Positions 23,501-32,692 of a DNA stretch of 64,000 nucleotides are shown here, in pieces. Origin of the DNA: Anaerostipes sp. (GTDB taxonomy: Bacteria; Bacillota; Clostridia; Lachnospirales; Lachnospiraceae); contig NZ_JAGZSD010000020.1 of the NCBI RefSeq assembly GCF_018381315.1, positions 30,008 through 94,007 on the forward strand, read 5' to 3'. The notes beneath the pieces were generated by a model. The model saw only the letters and a list, made by a program, of their open reading frames with translations, was not told where the DNA came from and did not search any database. A program made the translations under genes and the position numbers. Within the stretch, counting starts at the first letter, position 1. The number at the start of each line of letters is the position of its first letter.

Positions 23501-24227
23501 TTGTATTTAATCTCTGAACTCTGTGTGCCAATGTTTCCAGAATATAGATCACCGGCACCTGGGATGTTACATTATATTGCCCCGGCAGTACAGTCATAGG
23601 CATGTAATAGGCAATATTAAAGTCTGAGACATTTGCCAAAGTACACTGCCTTGTGTTGGTAATGCTGATGATCGTAGCTTTTCCTCTTTTAAAACCATCA
23701 ATCTGCCGGTGAAGGAATCTCTGCTCCCCGCTGACGGATAATGCCACGACTGCCGAATCATCGTATTTTCCATTATCTGTAGGATAAAATGGATCATCTA
23801 AATATAATGCATTCTTCCCTAAATTGGATAAATAACGTGCCCCATATTTGCCCAGTGTCCCGCTTGTTCCCAGCCCTACAAAGAAAACTTTTTCCTTACT
23901 GCATATAATTTCTGCCGCTTTCTGGATCTCCCGGTCAAATTCACTATGCTCCACTTTTTTAAAAAAATCCTGAATGATTGTGTAATCATCTGTAAATTCC
24001 TGTTTCTTGGAATCTTTTAGGTATTCTTTCAATCTATACTTAAATTCCGAGTAGCCTTCACATTCCATCTTGGAACAGAACCGAAGAATCGTGGTCGAAG
24101 AGACATGCAGCTTAGCTGCCATTTCCCGGATAGTCATCCGAGAAGCCATTTCCGCGTTGGATATAATAAAGTTGTAAATTAAAATTTCCAAATCATTTAG
24201 AGATTTAATTTTTTCATAGGTAAACAT
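23493..24227 (-). CDS. RpiR/MurR family regulator of the beta-glucoside operon
   Basis: 244 residues. An N-terminal HTH_6 domain (about 1-75: RMTIREMAAKLHVSSTTILR, FCSKMECEGYSEFKYRLK) is followed by a SIS phosphosugar-binding domain with VFFVGLGTSGTLGKYGARYL and ALSVSGEQ. The start is the ATG at 24227 behind CCGGAGGA; an upstream extension has no ribosome binding site. It is transcribed in the same direction as the GH1-EII-lactonase-like-nitroreductase genes but separated by a terminator. It likely senses a phosphorylated sugar from that pathway. Confidence 0.9.
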   Translation of the reverse strand: MFTYEKIKSLNDLEILIYNFIISNAEMASRMTIREMAAKLHVSSTTILRFCSKMECEGYSEFKYRLKEYLKDSKKQEFTDDYTIIQDFFKKVEHSEFDREIQKAAEIICSKEKVFFVGLGTSGTLGKYGARYLSNLGKNALYLDDPFYPTDNGKYDDSAVVALSVSGEQRFLHRQIDGFKRGKATIISITNTRQCTLANVSDFNIAYYMPMTVLPGQYNVTSQVPVIYILETLAHRVQRLNTKT

Positions 24228-24277
24228 TAAAAATCCTCCGGGATATATATTTATCAAAATTGACTCTGTATAAATTT

Positions 24278-24306
24278 ATTATAATTTTAGCATGTGTAAT
24301 TGTACA
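24278..24306 (-). promoter_or_regulatory. Probable promoter of the first rpiR gene
   Basis: On the minus strand TGTACA (24301-24306) and TATAAT (24278-24283) are 17 nt apart, about 50 nt upstream of the start codon. The gap between this gene and the next (24228-24581) otherwise holds only AT-rich sequence and the hairpin at 24458-24508. Confidence 0.4.
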
Positions 24307-24457
24307 TATCAAGAAAGCAGATTTAATTAGTTTTTTTATAAATTCTTCCTGAATTTCGAATTTCCATTCGATTCCCAAATATAAAAATCTGGATACGCAT
24401 CATTTCTCATTTTTTGTTCAAAACTTTTTTTATTAAGAAATTTAGAACAAAATATAA

Positions 24458-24508
24458 AAGGGGACTGCCGCATTAGCTAAAAATATTTAGCCTGCCGTCA
24501 GTCCCCTT
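24458..24508 (-). terminator. Compound hairpin terminator after the AraC-family gene
   Basis: The outer stem AAGGGGACTG (24458-24467) with CAGTCCCCTT (24499-24508) holds an inner hairpin GCTAAA/TTTAGC (24476-24481 and 24486-24491). The minus strand continues with TTTTATATTTTG. Its sequence resembles the hairpin at 26847-26887. Confidence 0.7.
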
Positions 24509-24581
24509 GTTGCCCTTATGCGGGCCATTTCTGTATCTTTTATACTCCCTTTGCCGCTTCTCTCCTGCTATGGCAGATGAA

Positions 24582-25451
24582 TTATTTAATTGCCGCTAAC
24601 TCTATATACCCTCTCGTTCCAACCGGCTCCAGCTGAATCCGCGGATTGCTTTCATCCCATTCACAGCCGATGACAGAAGGATCGTATTTCTTCATAGCCT
24701 CCCACACTTCCTCAATCGCCTGACAGTAGTTCTCCTCCTCAAAAGGTTCACTCTGAAACATCAAATATTTTGCAGGCGGCAGCTGGATTACTTCAAAGCC
24801 CTCCGGCACCTCTCCATCATAATCTTCCGATACCTCCACTCCCTGAACGTATTCCGATGTATCCGGTTTTCTGTATGCCGGCGGCAGCCACAGGCAGACA
24901 GGCTCTCCGCTGATGGATTTGATGCTTAATAAAAGCCCCCAGACATCACATCCTACTTCCTCGCAGTAGGCAAAATAATCTGCTGCTTTTTTTCCTCTTT
25001 TGATAATGACCTTCCTGGCCGGTTTCTCTGTCACCTGAATAAATACATTTTTTAAATTCTCCATAACTGGTCTCCTTTCAATCTCTCTGTAAACAACGCC
25101 ATACGGAGTAAAAAGATATAACGGCACAGGATTCAAAGCATATTCACGGGGATTGCATCCAAACTCCCGCAGAAACGCACGCTGGTAACCGTCCACACTG
25201 TCAAACCCCATTTCAAAGGCTACATCCGTTATTTTGCAGGTGCAGTCTCTCAGTCTGAGTGCTGACTTGGACAGACGAAGACGGCGGATATAATCGGCCG
25301 GTGTACTTCCCACATATCTGGTAAACAGACGATACGAATACCACGGGGAATACAGAGATGCTTTTGCCAGATCCGCCAATGTAATATTTTCTGCTAAATG
25401 TTTTTCTATGAAATCCTGCATACGCTGGACAGCTTTGATCTGTTCTCTCAT
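24582..25451 (-). CDS. AraC family regulator with GyrI-like effector-binding domain
   Basis: 289 residues. The two AraC helix-turn-helix motifs are at the N-terminus (LADLAKASLYSPWYSYRLF, ITDVAFEMGFDSVDGYQRAF, followed by REFGCNPREY). A GyrI/BmrR-type ligand-binding domain fills residues 115-289 (VFIQVTEKPARKVIIKRG, GFEVIQLPPAKYLMFQSE). Such two-domain proteins sense hydrophobic or cationic small molecules. It is divergent from the Cof-type HAD gene, with 128 bp between the starts. The ATG at 25451 is preferred over a GTG at 25460 because AGAGGTG precedes it. Confidence 0.88.
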   Translation of the reverse strand: MREQIKAVQRMQDFIEKHLAENITLADLAKASLYSPWYSYRLFTRYVGSTPADYIRRLRLSKSALRLRDCTCKITDVAFEMGFDSVDGYQRAFLREFGCNPREYALNPVPLYLFTPYGVVYREIERRPVMENLKNVFIQVTEKPARKVIIKRGKKAADYFAYCEEVGCDVWGLLLSIKSISGEPVCLWLPPAYRKPDTSEYVQGVEVSEDYDGEVPEGFEVIQLPPAKYLMFQSEPFEEENYCQAIEEVWEAMKKYDPSVIGCEWDESNPRIQLEPVGTRGYIELAAIK

Positions 25452-25502
25452 GCCTTTCACCTCTTTACATCTGTCATTATAGGTTGACCGAAAGAAAAAC
25501 TC

Positions 25503-25532
25503 TCGACTATTCTTGCCTTTCTATATTATAAT
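25503..25532 (+). promoter_or_regulatory. Promoter of the Cof-type HAD gene
   Basis: TCGACT (25503-25508) and TATAAT (25527-25532) are 18 nt apart, in the divergent gap between the AraC-family and HAD genes. Confidence 0.45.
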
Positions 25533-25579
25533 AAAACACAGCAGAAAGAAAATACAGATTATGGAAGGATTCTGATAAA

Positions 25580-26383
25580 ATGAAATATAAGTTGATTGCC
25601 TTAGATTTAGATGGTACTTTAAATACCGATGAAAAAACAATTACCCCAAAGACAAGGGATGCCCTTCTTTTGGCCCAGCGGCAGGGACTTACCATAGCCC
25701 TCTGCTCTGCCCGCCCGGTTCCGGGCCTGTACAAAGACATGCGGACTCTGGATTTAGAAAAATACCATGGGATGCTGATTGCCTATAATGGAGGAAAAAT
25801 TGTGACTGCCTATGATAAAAAAATCCTTCACCAGCAGACTTTCCCATGCAGTCTGGCAAAAACAGTCCTGAACCATCTGGAAAACTATCCGGTAACCCCC
25901 ATCATTGATGACGGGGAACGATTTTATGTGACCGATAAAAACGGTTACATGGTTCAGCATGAGTGTTGGAACAATCAGATGGAATGTACCGAAGTCCCTT
26001 CTTTGTCTGAGTTCCTTGAGTTTGATCTGGTAAAGATTCTAATGTCTGTGGAACCGGAACAGCTTTGGTCTGTCCTGTCCGAAATTGAGAAACCATTTAA
26101 AGACAGCCTGGTCTTTGTAAGGACTGCACCTTTTTACATAGAAGCTATGCCAAAGGGTATCAACAAAGCGGAAGGGCTGCGCCGGACATGTGAGATCCTC
26201 GGCATCTCTCCGGAAGAAGTTATCGCTTTCGGAGATGCAGAAAATGACTTGGAGATGATTAAATTTGCTGGTTATGGTGTTGCCATGGGAAATGCCTGTG
26301 ATGCGCTGAAAGAAACAGCTGATGAGATTACTCTGACGAATAACGAAGATGGAATTGCACATAGCCTGGAACATCTATTATAA
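25580..26383 (+). CDS. Cof-type HAD-IIB family phosphatase
   Basis: 267 residues. Motif I ALDLDGTLNTDEKTI has both catalytic aspartates. Motif II is ALCSARP, and the IIB cap sits in the middle. The lysine KGINKAEGL and the motif IV AFGDAENDLEMIKFAGYGVAMGNA close the active site. Members dephosphorylate sugar phosphates, pyridoxal phosphate or flavin precursors; the specific substrate cannot be told. GGAAGGA precedes the ATG. It is a single-gene unit, divergent from the AraC-family regulator. Confidence 0.92.
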   Translation: MKYKLIALDLDGTLNTDEKTITPKTRDALLLAQRQGLTIALCSARPVPGLYKDMRTLDLEKYHGMLIAYNGGKIVTAYDKKILHQQTFPCSLAKTVLNHLENYPVTPIIDDGERFYVTDKNGYMVQHECWNNQMECTEVPSLSEFLEFDLVKILMSVEPEQLWSVLSEIEKPFKDSLVFVRTAPFYIEAMPKGINKAEGLRRTCEILGISPEEVIAFGDAENDLEMIKFAGYGVAMGNACDALKETADEITLTNNEDGIAHSLEHLL

Positions 26384-26437
26384 AAATAATAATATCTTGT
26401 TTACTCTCAAGGCCACATAACCAGATGAGAAAGCATA

Positions 26438-26665
26438 TTATTTTATATTCTTTTCATATTTACTTTTGTACTCTTTTTGTAACCATTGATTAGTGCGTCG
26501 CCAGTTAAAAGCAGCTGATGCTAAAAAGATAAGCCCTGGAAGCCAAAAAATCCTGCCTCCATAGTAAATATGATAAATATATAAGGCGACAGCTGCTGAT
26601 AACAATAGACAGCAAATGATATTTGATATAAGATTTATTCTTTTAAATTTTACACTCTGATTCAT
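26438..26665 (-). CDS. Small hypothetical membrane protein
   Basis: 75 residues with two predicted transmembrane helices (about 14-32, ISNIICCLLLSAAVALYIY, and 38-52, IFWLPGLIFLASAAF) and a highly basic C-terminal tail (WRRTNQW...KSKYEKN). I recognise no family. GGTGATG lies before the ATG. It is alone, convergent with the HAD gene on one side and followed upstream by a long gap. Confidence 0.5.
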   Translation of the reverse strand: MNQSVKFKRINLISNIICCLLLSAAVALYIYHIYYGGRIFWLPGLIFLASAAFNWRRTNQWLQKEYKSKYEKNIK

Positions 26666-26807
26666 GTCATCACCATGCCTTTTCTAGTATAGTTGCTTGT
26701 TCTTCTGTTTTCTTAATCCAGAAAGTAATTATATTATCCTTCAATGATATAATATGTTCGGTTTTGTTACAAGAGGATCGTCTTATTCAGCATCCTATAT
26801 ACTATTT

Positions 26808-26842
26808 TTTATTTCATGGGACGCACTTTCCCATGAAATAAA
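26808..26842. repeat. Perfect 13-bp inverted repeat
   Basis: Arms TTTATTTCATGGG (26808-26820) and CCCATGAAATAAA (26830-26842) are separated by 9 nt. It stands directly beside the PTS terminator in the 249-bp gap 26666-26914. It is not followed by a T run of its own on the plus strand, so it may be a dispersed palindromic element rather than a terminator. Confidence 0.55.
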
Positions 26843-26846
26843 ATAA

Positions 26847-26887
26847 GACTGCCGCCCAGCTAAATCTACTCAGCCGGCGCAGCAGTC
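26847..26887 (-). terminator. Terminator of the GH4-galM-PTS operon
   Basis: GACTGC (26847-26852) pairs with GCAGTC (26882-26887), extended inward by CGCC/GGCG and GCT/AGC. The minus strand continues TTATTTTATTTC. Confidence 0.65.
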
Positions 26888-26914
26888 CTCTGCCATTCTA
26901 TATACAGATATGAT

Positions 26915-29059
26915 TTAATACTCCCCGGCCACCGTCCTGCCTGCTTTTGCTTTGATTCCAGTATGATACTGGATGTCCGGAAGTTTTCCTTCCTCCATGA
27001 CGATCATCAGCACATCCGGACACAGGCCCTCTCTCTCGATCAGTTTTTGATCAAATTCTATTAATCTTTCTCCTGCAGACACTTTCTGTCCCTGCTTTAC
27101 AAAGCTTTGAAAGCCTTTTCCATCCAGCTTCACCGTATCAATCCCGATATGCAGCAGCACATTCAGCCCTTCCTTTGTCTTTAATCCTACCGCATGAAGA
27201 GACGGTTCCATCACAAGAGTGATGTCCCCATCGGCCGGAGCAGTTACAACGCCGTTCTCCGTTTCAATGACAACTCCATTTCCCATAGCACAGGATGAAA
27301 ACGCCTCGTCCTTTGCCTGACTCATAGGAAGGATCATTCCGTCAGCCGGAGCCAGCAGTTTCCCCGGTCCGCTGACCATTTCTGCTGTCTCATACTTCTC
27401 TGGTATTTTTGTTTCTGCATCATCTGGACTGATTCCGTTTTCCATAAGATACTGTATGTACTCTTCCAGATTGCTCTTAATGACAGAAACCTGCGGCCCG
27501 TAAATTACCTGTGCCCCGTTTCCTTTTACGATCATACCTTTGGATCCCGTCTGTTTCAGAAGGTTTTCATCCATTTTGCCTGAATCATTCAACGTAAGTC
27601 TGAGTCTTGTTGCACAACATTCCACATCTACTACGTTTTCAAGTCCGCCCAGACCTTTTAAGATTGCAGCAGACACAGGATCCTCGACTACATCCCCCTT
27701 CTTTTTTTTCTTCTGAAAATCTTCTTTTGTGTAGAGTTTAATATCCGATGCATTTTCTTCCCTGCCCGGCGTTTTTAAGTTCCACTTTTCAATCACAAAC
27801 TTAAACAGGAAGTAATAAAGAACTGCATAGAGTGCAAACACCGGAAGGATCATAAGCCAGTTGGTCTTTCCCTGTCCCTGAAGCAGGCCATACAGTGTAA
27901 AATCAATCAGTCCGCAGGAAAAAGTAGTTCCGATGCATATTTTCAGCAGGTGCATCAGCAGGAAAGACAAGCCTGCCAGCCCGCAGTGCAGAATAAATAA
28001 TCCCGGGGCAATAAATAAAAAGGTAAATTCAATCGGTTCTGTAATACCTGTCAAAAAAGAAGTCAGTGCAGCAGATGCTAAAAGTCCGCCTACCACTTTT
28101 CTGTTTTCAGGTTTTGCACAACGGTACATAGCATAAGCGGCTGCAGGAAGACCTGCCATCATAAAGGAATATTTTCCTGACATAAACCGGCATGCTTCCA
28201 CGCTGAACTTGGTTACATTCGGGGAAGCCAGCTCTGCAAAGAAAATATTCTGAGCGCCTGCTACGGTGATTCCGTCGATCACGGCAGTGCCGCCAAGTCC
28301 GGTCTGCCAGAACGGAATATAAAATACATGGTGAAGACCAAAAGGTATCAGCGCCCGTTCCAGGAAACCGAATATAAAAGTCCCAAAATATCCGGACTGA
28401 AGCACAAGGTCTCCGAGAGCAAAAATTCCTTTTTGGATCACAGGCCACACTGCAAATGCCGCCGCGCCAACGCCGATATGGACAAGTACACAGATGATCG
28501 GTACAAACCGGACTCCTGCAAAAAAGGATAAGGCCGCCGGAAGCTCCTGTTTATAAAAGCGGTTGTGCAGTGCTGCGGTCACAAGACCCACAAGAATTCC
28601 CGCAAAGACTCCCATCTGCAGGGAATCAATACCACAGACATTGGTGATTGCCCCGTCAAGGACACCTTTTGCGTAGCTTCCGTCCGCAAGTATCTGCCCC
28701 GTTAGCTTCAGGCATGCGTTAATGGTTGTATTCATAACGAAAAATGAAATTCCGGCTGACAGTACGGCAACGGCCTTTTCATTTTTTGCCATTCCCAGTG
28801 CAACAGCCAGTGCAAAGATCAGCGGCAGATTTCCGAAAATTGTATTTCCCACCTGTGACATGATCGTAAGAAGTCCGTTCAAAATAGTACCGCCGCCAAG
28901 AATTCCATCCAAATGATATGCGGCAATCGTTTTTTCATTAGTAAAAGAAGCTCCCAATCCAAGGAGTACTCCTGCAATCGGCAGGATGGATACCGGAAGA
29001 AAAAATGATCTTCCGATTTTTTGGATGACGTCAAACATCCCTTCTCTCTTGTTTTTCAT
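26915..29059 (-). CDS. PTS glucose-family EIICBA transporter
   Basis: 714 residues in the order C-B-A. IIC (about 1-420) begins IGRSFFLPVSILPIAGVLLG, the mark of the glucose/N-acetylglucosamine/maltose superfamily, and has about ten helices with GITEPIEFTF. IIB has the active cysteine in VECCATRLRL (about residue 485). IIA has the active histidine in VLLHIGIDTVKLDGKGF. The substrate may be an alpha- or beta-glucoside rather than free glucose, because a GH4 phospho-glucosidase and a mutarotase precede it in the same operon. The start follows TGGAGGG. Confidence 0.92.
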   Translation of the reverse strand: MKNKREGMFDVIQKIGRSFFLPVSILPIAGVLLGLGASFTNEKTIAAYHLDGILGGGTILNGLLTIMSQVGNTIFGNLPLIFALAVALGMAKNEKAVAVLSAGISFFVMNTTINACLKLTGQILADGSYAKGVLDGAITNVCGIDSLQMGVFAGILVGLVTAALHNRFYKQELPAALSFFAGVRFVPIICVLVHIGVGAAAFAVWPVIQKGIFALGDLVLQSGYFGTFIFGFLERALIPFGLHHVFYIPFWQTGLGGTAVIDGITVAGAQNIFFAELASPNVTKFSVEACRFMSGKYSFMMAGLPAAAYAMYRCAKPENRKVVGGLLASAALTSFLTGITEPIEFTFLFIAPGLFILHCGLAGLSFLLMHLLKICIGTTFSCGLIDFTLYGLLQGQGKTNWLMILPVFALYAVLYYFLFKFVIEKWNLKTPGREENASDIKLYTKEDFQKKKKKGDVVEDPVSAAILKGLGGLENVVDVECCATRLRLTLNDSGKMDENLLKQTGSKGMIVKGNGAQVIYGPQVSVIKSNLEEYIQYLMENGISPDDAETKIPEKYETAEMVSGPGKLLAPADGMILPMSQAKDEAFSSCAMGNGVVIETENGVVTAPADGDITLVMEPSLHAVGLKTKEGLNVLLHIGIDTVKLDGKGFQSFVKQGQKVSAGERLIEFDQKLIEREGLCPDVLMIVMEEGKLPDIQYHTGIKAKAGRTVAGEY

Positions 29060-29074
29060 ATGATCCCTCCAAAA

Positions 29075-30118
29075 TTAAATAAATTGATATATTGTTGTTG
29101 TTTTATACTCTTCATTTTTTTTGAACAGCGGTGTATAAAAACCCTCTGTATTAATGCTGTTCGGATAATACTGCGGCTCCATACAAAAACCACTGTGCTT
29201 TCCATATACAGCACCGTCCTTTCCCTTTATCTGTTCCAGCACATTGGACGTATAAAACTGAAGGCCCGGCAGATCAGAATAAATCTCCATCCGGATGCCT
29301 TCCTCTTCACACGATGCCTCTGCCGCTTTCCTGATTCCAATGTTTTGGTTTTGGATAACAAAATTGTGGTCAAACCCTCCGGAGCTTTGAAGCTCCGGAC
29401 TTTGTTCATTTAATTTATTTCCAATCCTTTGAGCTTCTATAAAATCAAACGGAGTTCCCTGTACGGAAGCAATTTCCCCTGTGGGAATCCTCTCTGCATC
29501 CACCGGGGTATACTCATCCGCAAAAATGCGGATTTTAGTATTGTAAATATTTCCGCTTTCATGGCCTCCCAGATTGAAATATGTATGATTGCTCACATTG
29601 ATCAAAGTCTTTTTATCACTTACACCACGGTAAGATATCACCAGCCCGCAGGCTTCTGTAAGTATATAGGTTACTGAAAATATAAGTGTCCCCGGAAATC
29701 CCTGTTCACCTTCTGGACTAATGTAAGTAAATTTCACTCCGTTATCGGCAGCCGGTTCATAATCCCATAAAACCTTATGAAACCCATTTTCTTTATCACT
29801 ATGGATATTATGTCTGCCCCTGTTTTTCTCTAACTCATAAGTTACTCCGTCAATTTCAAACCTTCCGTTGGAGATCCGGTTGATATTTCTCCCCACGACA
29901 GCTCCAAACATCGGATGATTGTCAAAATAGCCTTCCAGCTTTTCATACCCAAGAACCACATCCTTTAATTCTCCGTTTTTGTTTTTTACCCACAGAGACG
30001 TAAGAACTGCCCCGAAGTTGCTCACCTGCACCTTCATTCCTTTTGTATTTTCAATGGTAAACAGCCAGGCATCCTTTTCATTCGTTGTCCTTCCGTACCA
30101 CTCTTTTTTTATACTCAT
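29075..30118 (-). CDS. galM: Aldose 1-epimerase (mutarotase)
   Basis: 347 residues with the galactose mutarotase fold. Key pieces are the catalytic histidine region NHTYFNLGGHESGNIY, GRNINRISNGRFEIDG, GGFDHNFVI, and the C-terminal CMEPQYYPNSIN with the catalytic glutamate. It interconverts alpha and beta anomers of sugars, useful after a GH4 enzyme that releases one anomer. It lies between GH4 and the PTS gene, with gaps of 13 and 15 bp, so it is co-transcribed. Confidence 0.92.
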   Translation of the reverse strand: MSIKKEWYGRTTNEKDAWLFTIENTKGMKVQVSNFGAVLTSLWVKNKNGELKDVVLGYEKLEGYFDNHPMFGAVVGRNINRISNGRFEIDGVTYELEKNRGRHNIHSDKENGFHKVLWDYEPAADNGVKFTYISPEGEQGFPGTLIFSVTYILTEACGLVISYRGVSDKKTLINVSNHTYFNLGGHESGNIYNTKIRIFADEYTPVDAERIPTGEIASVQGTPFDFIEAQRIGNKLNEQSPELQSSGGFDHNFVIQNQNIGIRKAAEASCEEEGIRMEIYSDLPGLQFYTSNVLEQIKGKDGAVYGKHSGFCMEPQYYPNSINTEGFYTPLFKKNEEYKTTTIYQFI

Positions 30119-30131
30119 CCCGGCCCCCGCT

Positions 30132-31520
30132 TTAGTGTCCGTTTGTCATCAGATCTGACACAACCGGATCCGTAAGCGTTACGCCCTGTTCTTTCAGACT
30201 GCAGATGACTTCCTCAAACTGAGGCAGGTATTTTTCATGAGCCACCAAAAGCTCATCCAAAACTTTTCTTGCTTCGTCTCCGTTCTGAACCAGCGGATTT
30301 ATCGTAAAGGCCTCCATGGCCTGCCCGTAATCACCGGAGAGAGCTGCATTTATGGTACACTCTTCCATAGCCTTCATCAGCTGAATCCATCCCTTCTGTG
30401 CCGGCGCCATATCGCCCCACACTATGGGCTGTGCACCTCTTGCAGAAATTACTGATGTGACTTCTGCGATGGAATCTTGCTCCAGACAGGAAATCGCGCC
30501 TTTGTTTTCTGTACTTACTACCATTTGAATTCTTTTGTCATTATAAATGGCACTGATGCATTCACATGCCGCATCACTGTAATAGGCGCCGCCCCTTTTT
30601 TCCAGCTGCTCCGGCTTTTGGTGAAGATCCGTGTCTTTATAAATTTCAAACAGCTCTGCCTCCGTCTGTTTCATCATTTCCGAGCGGGTACCGCACCTCT
30701 TAAATTCTTCCACACTGTGATCCAGCATTTCCTGCTGCATATAATAATATCTGTGATACCCGCACGGCAGAAGATTCATAGTCTTTAGAAGCTTAAGAGG
30801 AAATTCTGCCTGATAAATATTTTTCGGCGTCCCCCCATTTTCCTCATTAATATGTTCGATCAGCTCAGGGGTCAGATCATTTCCCTGGCTGTCGGACACT
30901 TTGTGCCAATGAAAATGATTCAGCCCTGCAAACTGATAATTTAACTCCTCCGGCTTCTTTCCCAGTATTTTGGGTTCTGCCATCATAGATATTGTAGGTA
31001 CATTGCAGAGCCCGATGCACTTTTTCCATCCAAAGTGTTTGATCACTGCTTCTGTGATTATGCCGCTTGGATTGGTAAAATTAATGAGCCAGGCATCAGG
31101 ACAGAGTTCTTTCATATCCTCAACAATTTCCCTTATTACAGGTATCGTTCGAAATGCCTTAAACATCCCTCCGGCACCGTTTGTCTCCTGTCCAAGCATA
31201 CCGTGCAGCAACGGAATCCTCTCATCTTTAATCCTTGCATCCAGCAGACCCACACGAAACTGTGTGGTGACAAAATCGGCCCCTTTTAAGGCTTCCCTCC
31301 GGTTAAGGCTTACATGGACTTTGACGTCATATGGAGATGCATCCCACATTCGCTGTGTAAGGCTTCCGACAATTTCGACTTTTTCCCTTCCGTCTTCAAT
31401 ATCTACCAGCCAGATTTCCTTAATCGGAAGCTCTTCATAGCGCCTGATGAATCCCTCCATCAGCTCCGGTGTATAACTGCTGCCGCCGCCGATAGTAACG
31501 ATTTTTAACGGTTTCCTCAT
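30132..31520 (-). CDS. 6-phospho-beta-glucosidase, GH4 (LicH/CelF-like)
   Basis: 462 residues. GH4 enzymes use NAD and a divalent metal: the Rossmann motif IVTIGGGSSYTPEL is at the N-terminus. QTNGAGGMFKAFRTIP, INFTNPSGIITEAV and the metal-binding IGLCNVP with AGLNHFHW are all visible. The CNVP and NHFHW wording matches the 6-phospho-beta-glucosidase branch (LicH/CelF/BglT). It is the first gene of the operon with galM and EIICBA. AGGAGG precedes the ATG. Anomer preference cannot be proven by eye. Confidence 0.9.
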   Translation of the reverse strand: MRKPLKIVTIGGGSSYTPELMEGFIRRYEELPIKEIWLVDIEDGREKVEIVGSLTQRMWDASPYDVKVHVSLNRREALKGADFVTTQFRVGLLDARIKDERIPLLHGMLGQETNGAGGMFKAFRTIPVIREIVEDMKELCPDAWLINFTNPSGIITEAVIKHFGWKKCIGLCNVPTISMMAEPKILGKKPEELNYQFAGLNHFHWHKVSDSQGNDLTPELIEHINEENGGTPKNIYQAEFPLKLLKTMNLLPCGYHRYYYMQQEMLDHSVEEFKRCGTRSEMMKQTEAELFEIYKDTDLHQKPEQLEKRGGAYYSDAACECISAIYNDKRIQMVVSTENKGAISCLEQDSIAEVTSVISARGAQPIVWGDMAPAQKGWIQLMKAMEECTINAALSGDYGQAMEAFTINPLVQNGDEARKVLDELLVAHEKYLPQFEEVICSLKEQGVTLTDPVVSDLMTNGH

Positions 31521-31647
31521 AAAAATATTCCTCCTGTCTGTTATGTTTTCTTACTGTCAAAGCCATCTTACTTTTTCAGTCCTTCTGTTTCAATAAACTG
31601 CCGGGAACCTGATACTTTTTTCATAAATCTCTCTGTCTTCCATCAGG

Positions 31648-31681
31648 TTTTTGAAACTTTTTGAAACTTTTTGAAACTTTT
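31648..31681. repeat. Three tandem 10-bp repeats upstream of the GH4 operon
   Basis: The decamer TTTTTGAAAC is repeated three times without error (31648-31680), about 130-160 bp before the GH4 start codon and after the rpiR terminator. The 10-bp period puts the A-tracts on one face of the helix. It could be a bent upstream element or multiple sites for a regulator such as the RpiR protein upstream (inference). Confidence 0.6.
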
Positions 31682-31702
31682 GCAGTTTAAATCACAAAAA
31701 AA

Positions 31703-31739
31703 TGCCTGTGCATCCCTGATTTCAGGTAATGCACAGGCA
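31703..31739 (-). terminator. Terminator of the second rpiR gene
   Basis: A 10-bp perfect stem TGCCTGTGCA (31703-31712) with TGCACAGGCA (31730-31739) holds an inner CCTGA/TCAGG. The minus strand continues with seven T residues. Confidence 0.9.
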
Positions 31740-31751
31740 GAACTGCCTTTC

Positions 31752-32618
31752 CTATATTTCTCCTTCCATTTCCCGGTCGTCCATAAAATTTATGGCATCC
31801 CGCAGGTAGGTAATATTTTTTTCCCGGTCCATATTGTAAATACACCCATAGATCACATCCAGCATATACTGCATAGCTATGTGTGAAGAAAATTGTGAGA
31901 TCCGGTCTCTGAGATTTTCCTTGTCGCTGATAAACAATGTATGTGAAATATACTGCGGATACCAGTTGCTGTCCGCCCTGCCGATCAAAATTACAGGAAC
32001 CTTTTTTTCGTGCAGCATTTTCACCACAGGTTCAATGAATGTCGCCTTTCCTGAATAAGACAGAACCAATGCCGCATGATCCCTGCCGGATGCAAGTACC
32101 TGCAGCCTCTGTTTGTAAAAAGTCTTAGGGCAATTTACTGCCCTCCCTATGGTCAGCATTTTATCCTGGAAATTTTCCGCTACATTCAAATTGTGGGCAT
32201 GAGTATAAATGTCTACTGTTTTGGCCTGATATAGAAGGCGGGTCACTCTCTGCATTTCCGACGGATCTATATAGTGATAGGTGTCATGTACCGCCTCTTC
32301 ATAAAGCTTCTGCATCTTTTGAGCGATTTCTCTCTGAGTATCTCCGGATCCAAAGGGATAATTCACATCAATCATTCTGTTTTCACTGGCCTGTTCCGCC
32401 AGGTCTCTTGCGAGAGCCACCTTCAGATCATTAAATCCCTTTAGGCCGATCTTTTTGCAAAAGCGGTGCACTGCAGACTTGGACACATGAATCTCTTCCT
32501 CCAGCTTCTGTATAGACAGTCCGGTCACCAATTCTTTGTGACTCAGCACATAGGAAGCGATATCAGCTTCCGCCGGGGTCAGATCAGGACACAAGTTTAT
32601 CATATTTTGTATGGTCAT
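31752..32618 (-). CDS. RpiR/MurR family regulator of the GH4-galM-PTS operon
   Basis: 288 residues. The HTH_6 domain (1-77) contains LSIQKLEEEIHVSKSAVHRF and CKKIGLKGFNDLKVALAR. The SIS domain (about 120-260) contains VDIYTHAHNLNVAENFQDKM and ALVLSYSGKATFIEPVVKML. It lies directly upstream of the GH4-mutarotase-PTS operon on the same strand, separated by a terminator, the same layout as the first RpiR and its operon at 19-24 kb. AAGGAG precedes the ATG. Confidence 0.9.
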   Translation of the reverse strand: MTIQNMINLCPDLTPAEADIASYVLSHKELVTGLSIQKLEEEIHVSKSAVHRFCKKIGLKGFNDLKVALARDLAEQASENRMIDVNYPFGSGDTQREIAQKMQKLYEEAVHDTYHYIDPSEMQRVTRLLYQAKTVDIYTHAHNLNVAENFQDKMLTIGRAVNCPKTFYKQRLQVLASGRDHAALVLSYSGKATFIEPVVKMLHEKKVPVILIGRADSNWYPQYISHTLFISDKENLRDRISQFSSHIAMQYMLDVIYGCIYNMDREKNITYLRDAINFMDDREMEGEI

Positions 32619-32692
32619 GAAAAACTCCTTAATAATATTTTCATCAGCTAATATTATTATATATGCACCGGCCGTTTAGAGCAACCTTGCCG

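Noticed and set aside
31648..31681. Possible CRISPR-like array
   Set aside because: The units are only 10 bp, directly tandem and without spacers; no cas genes are near.
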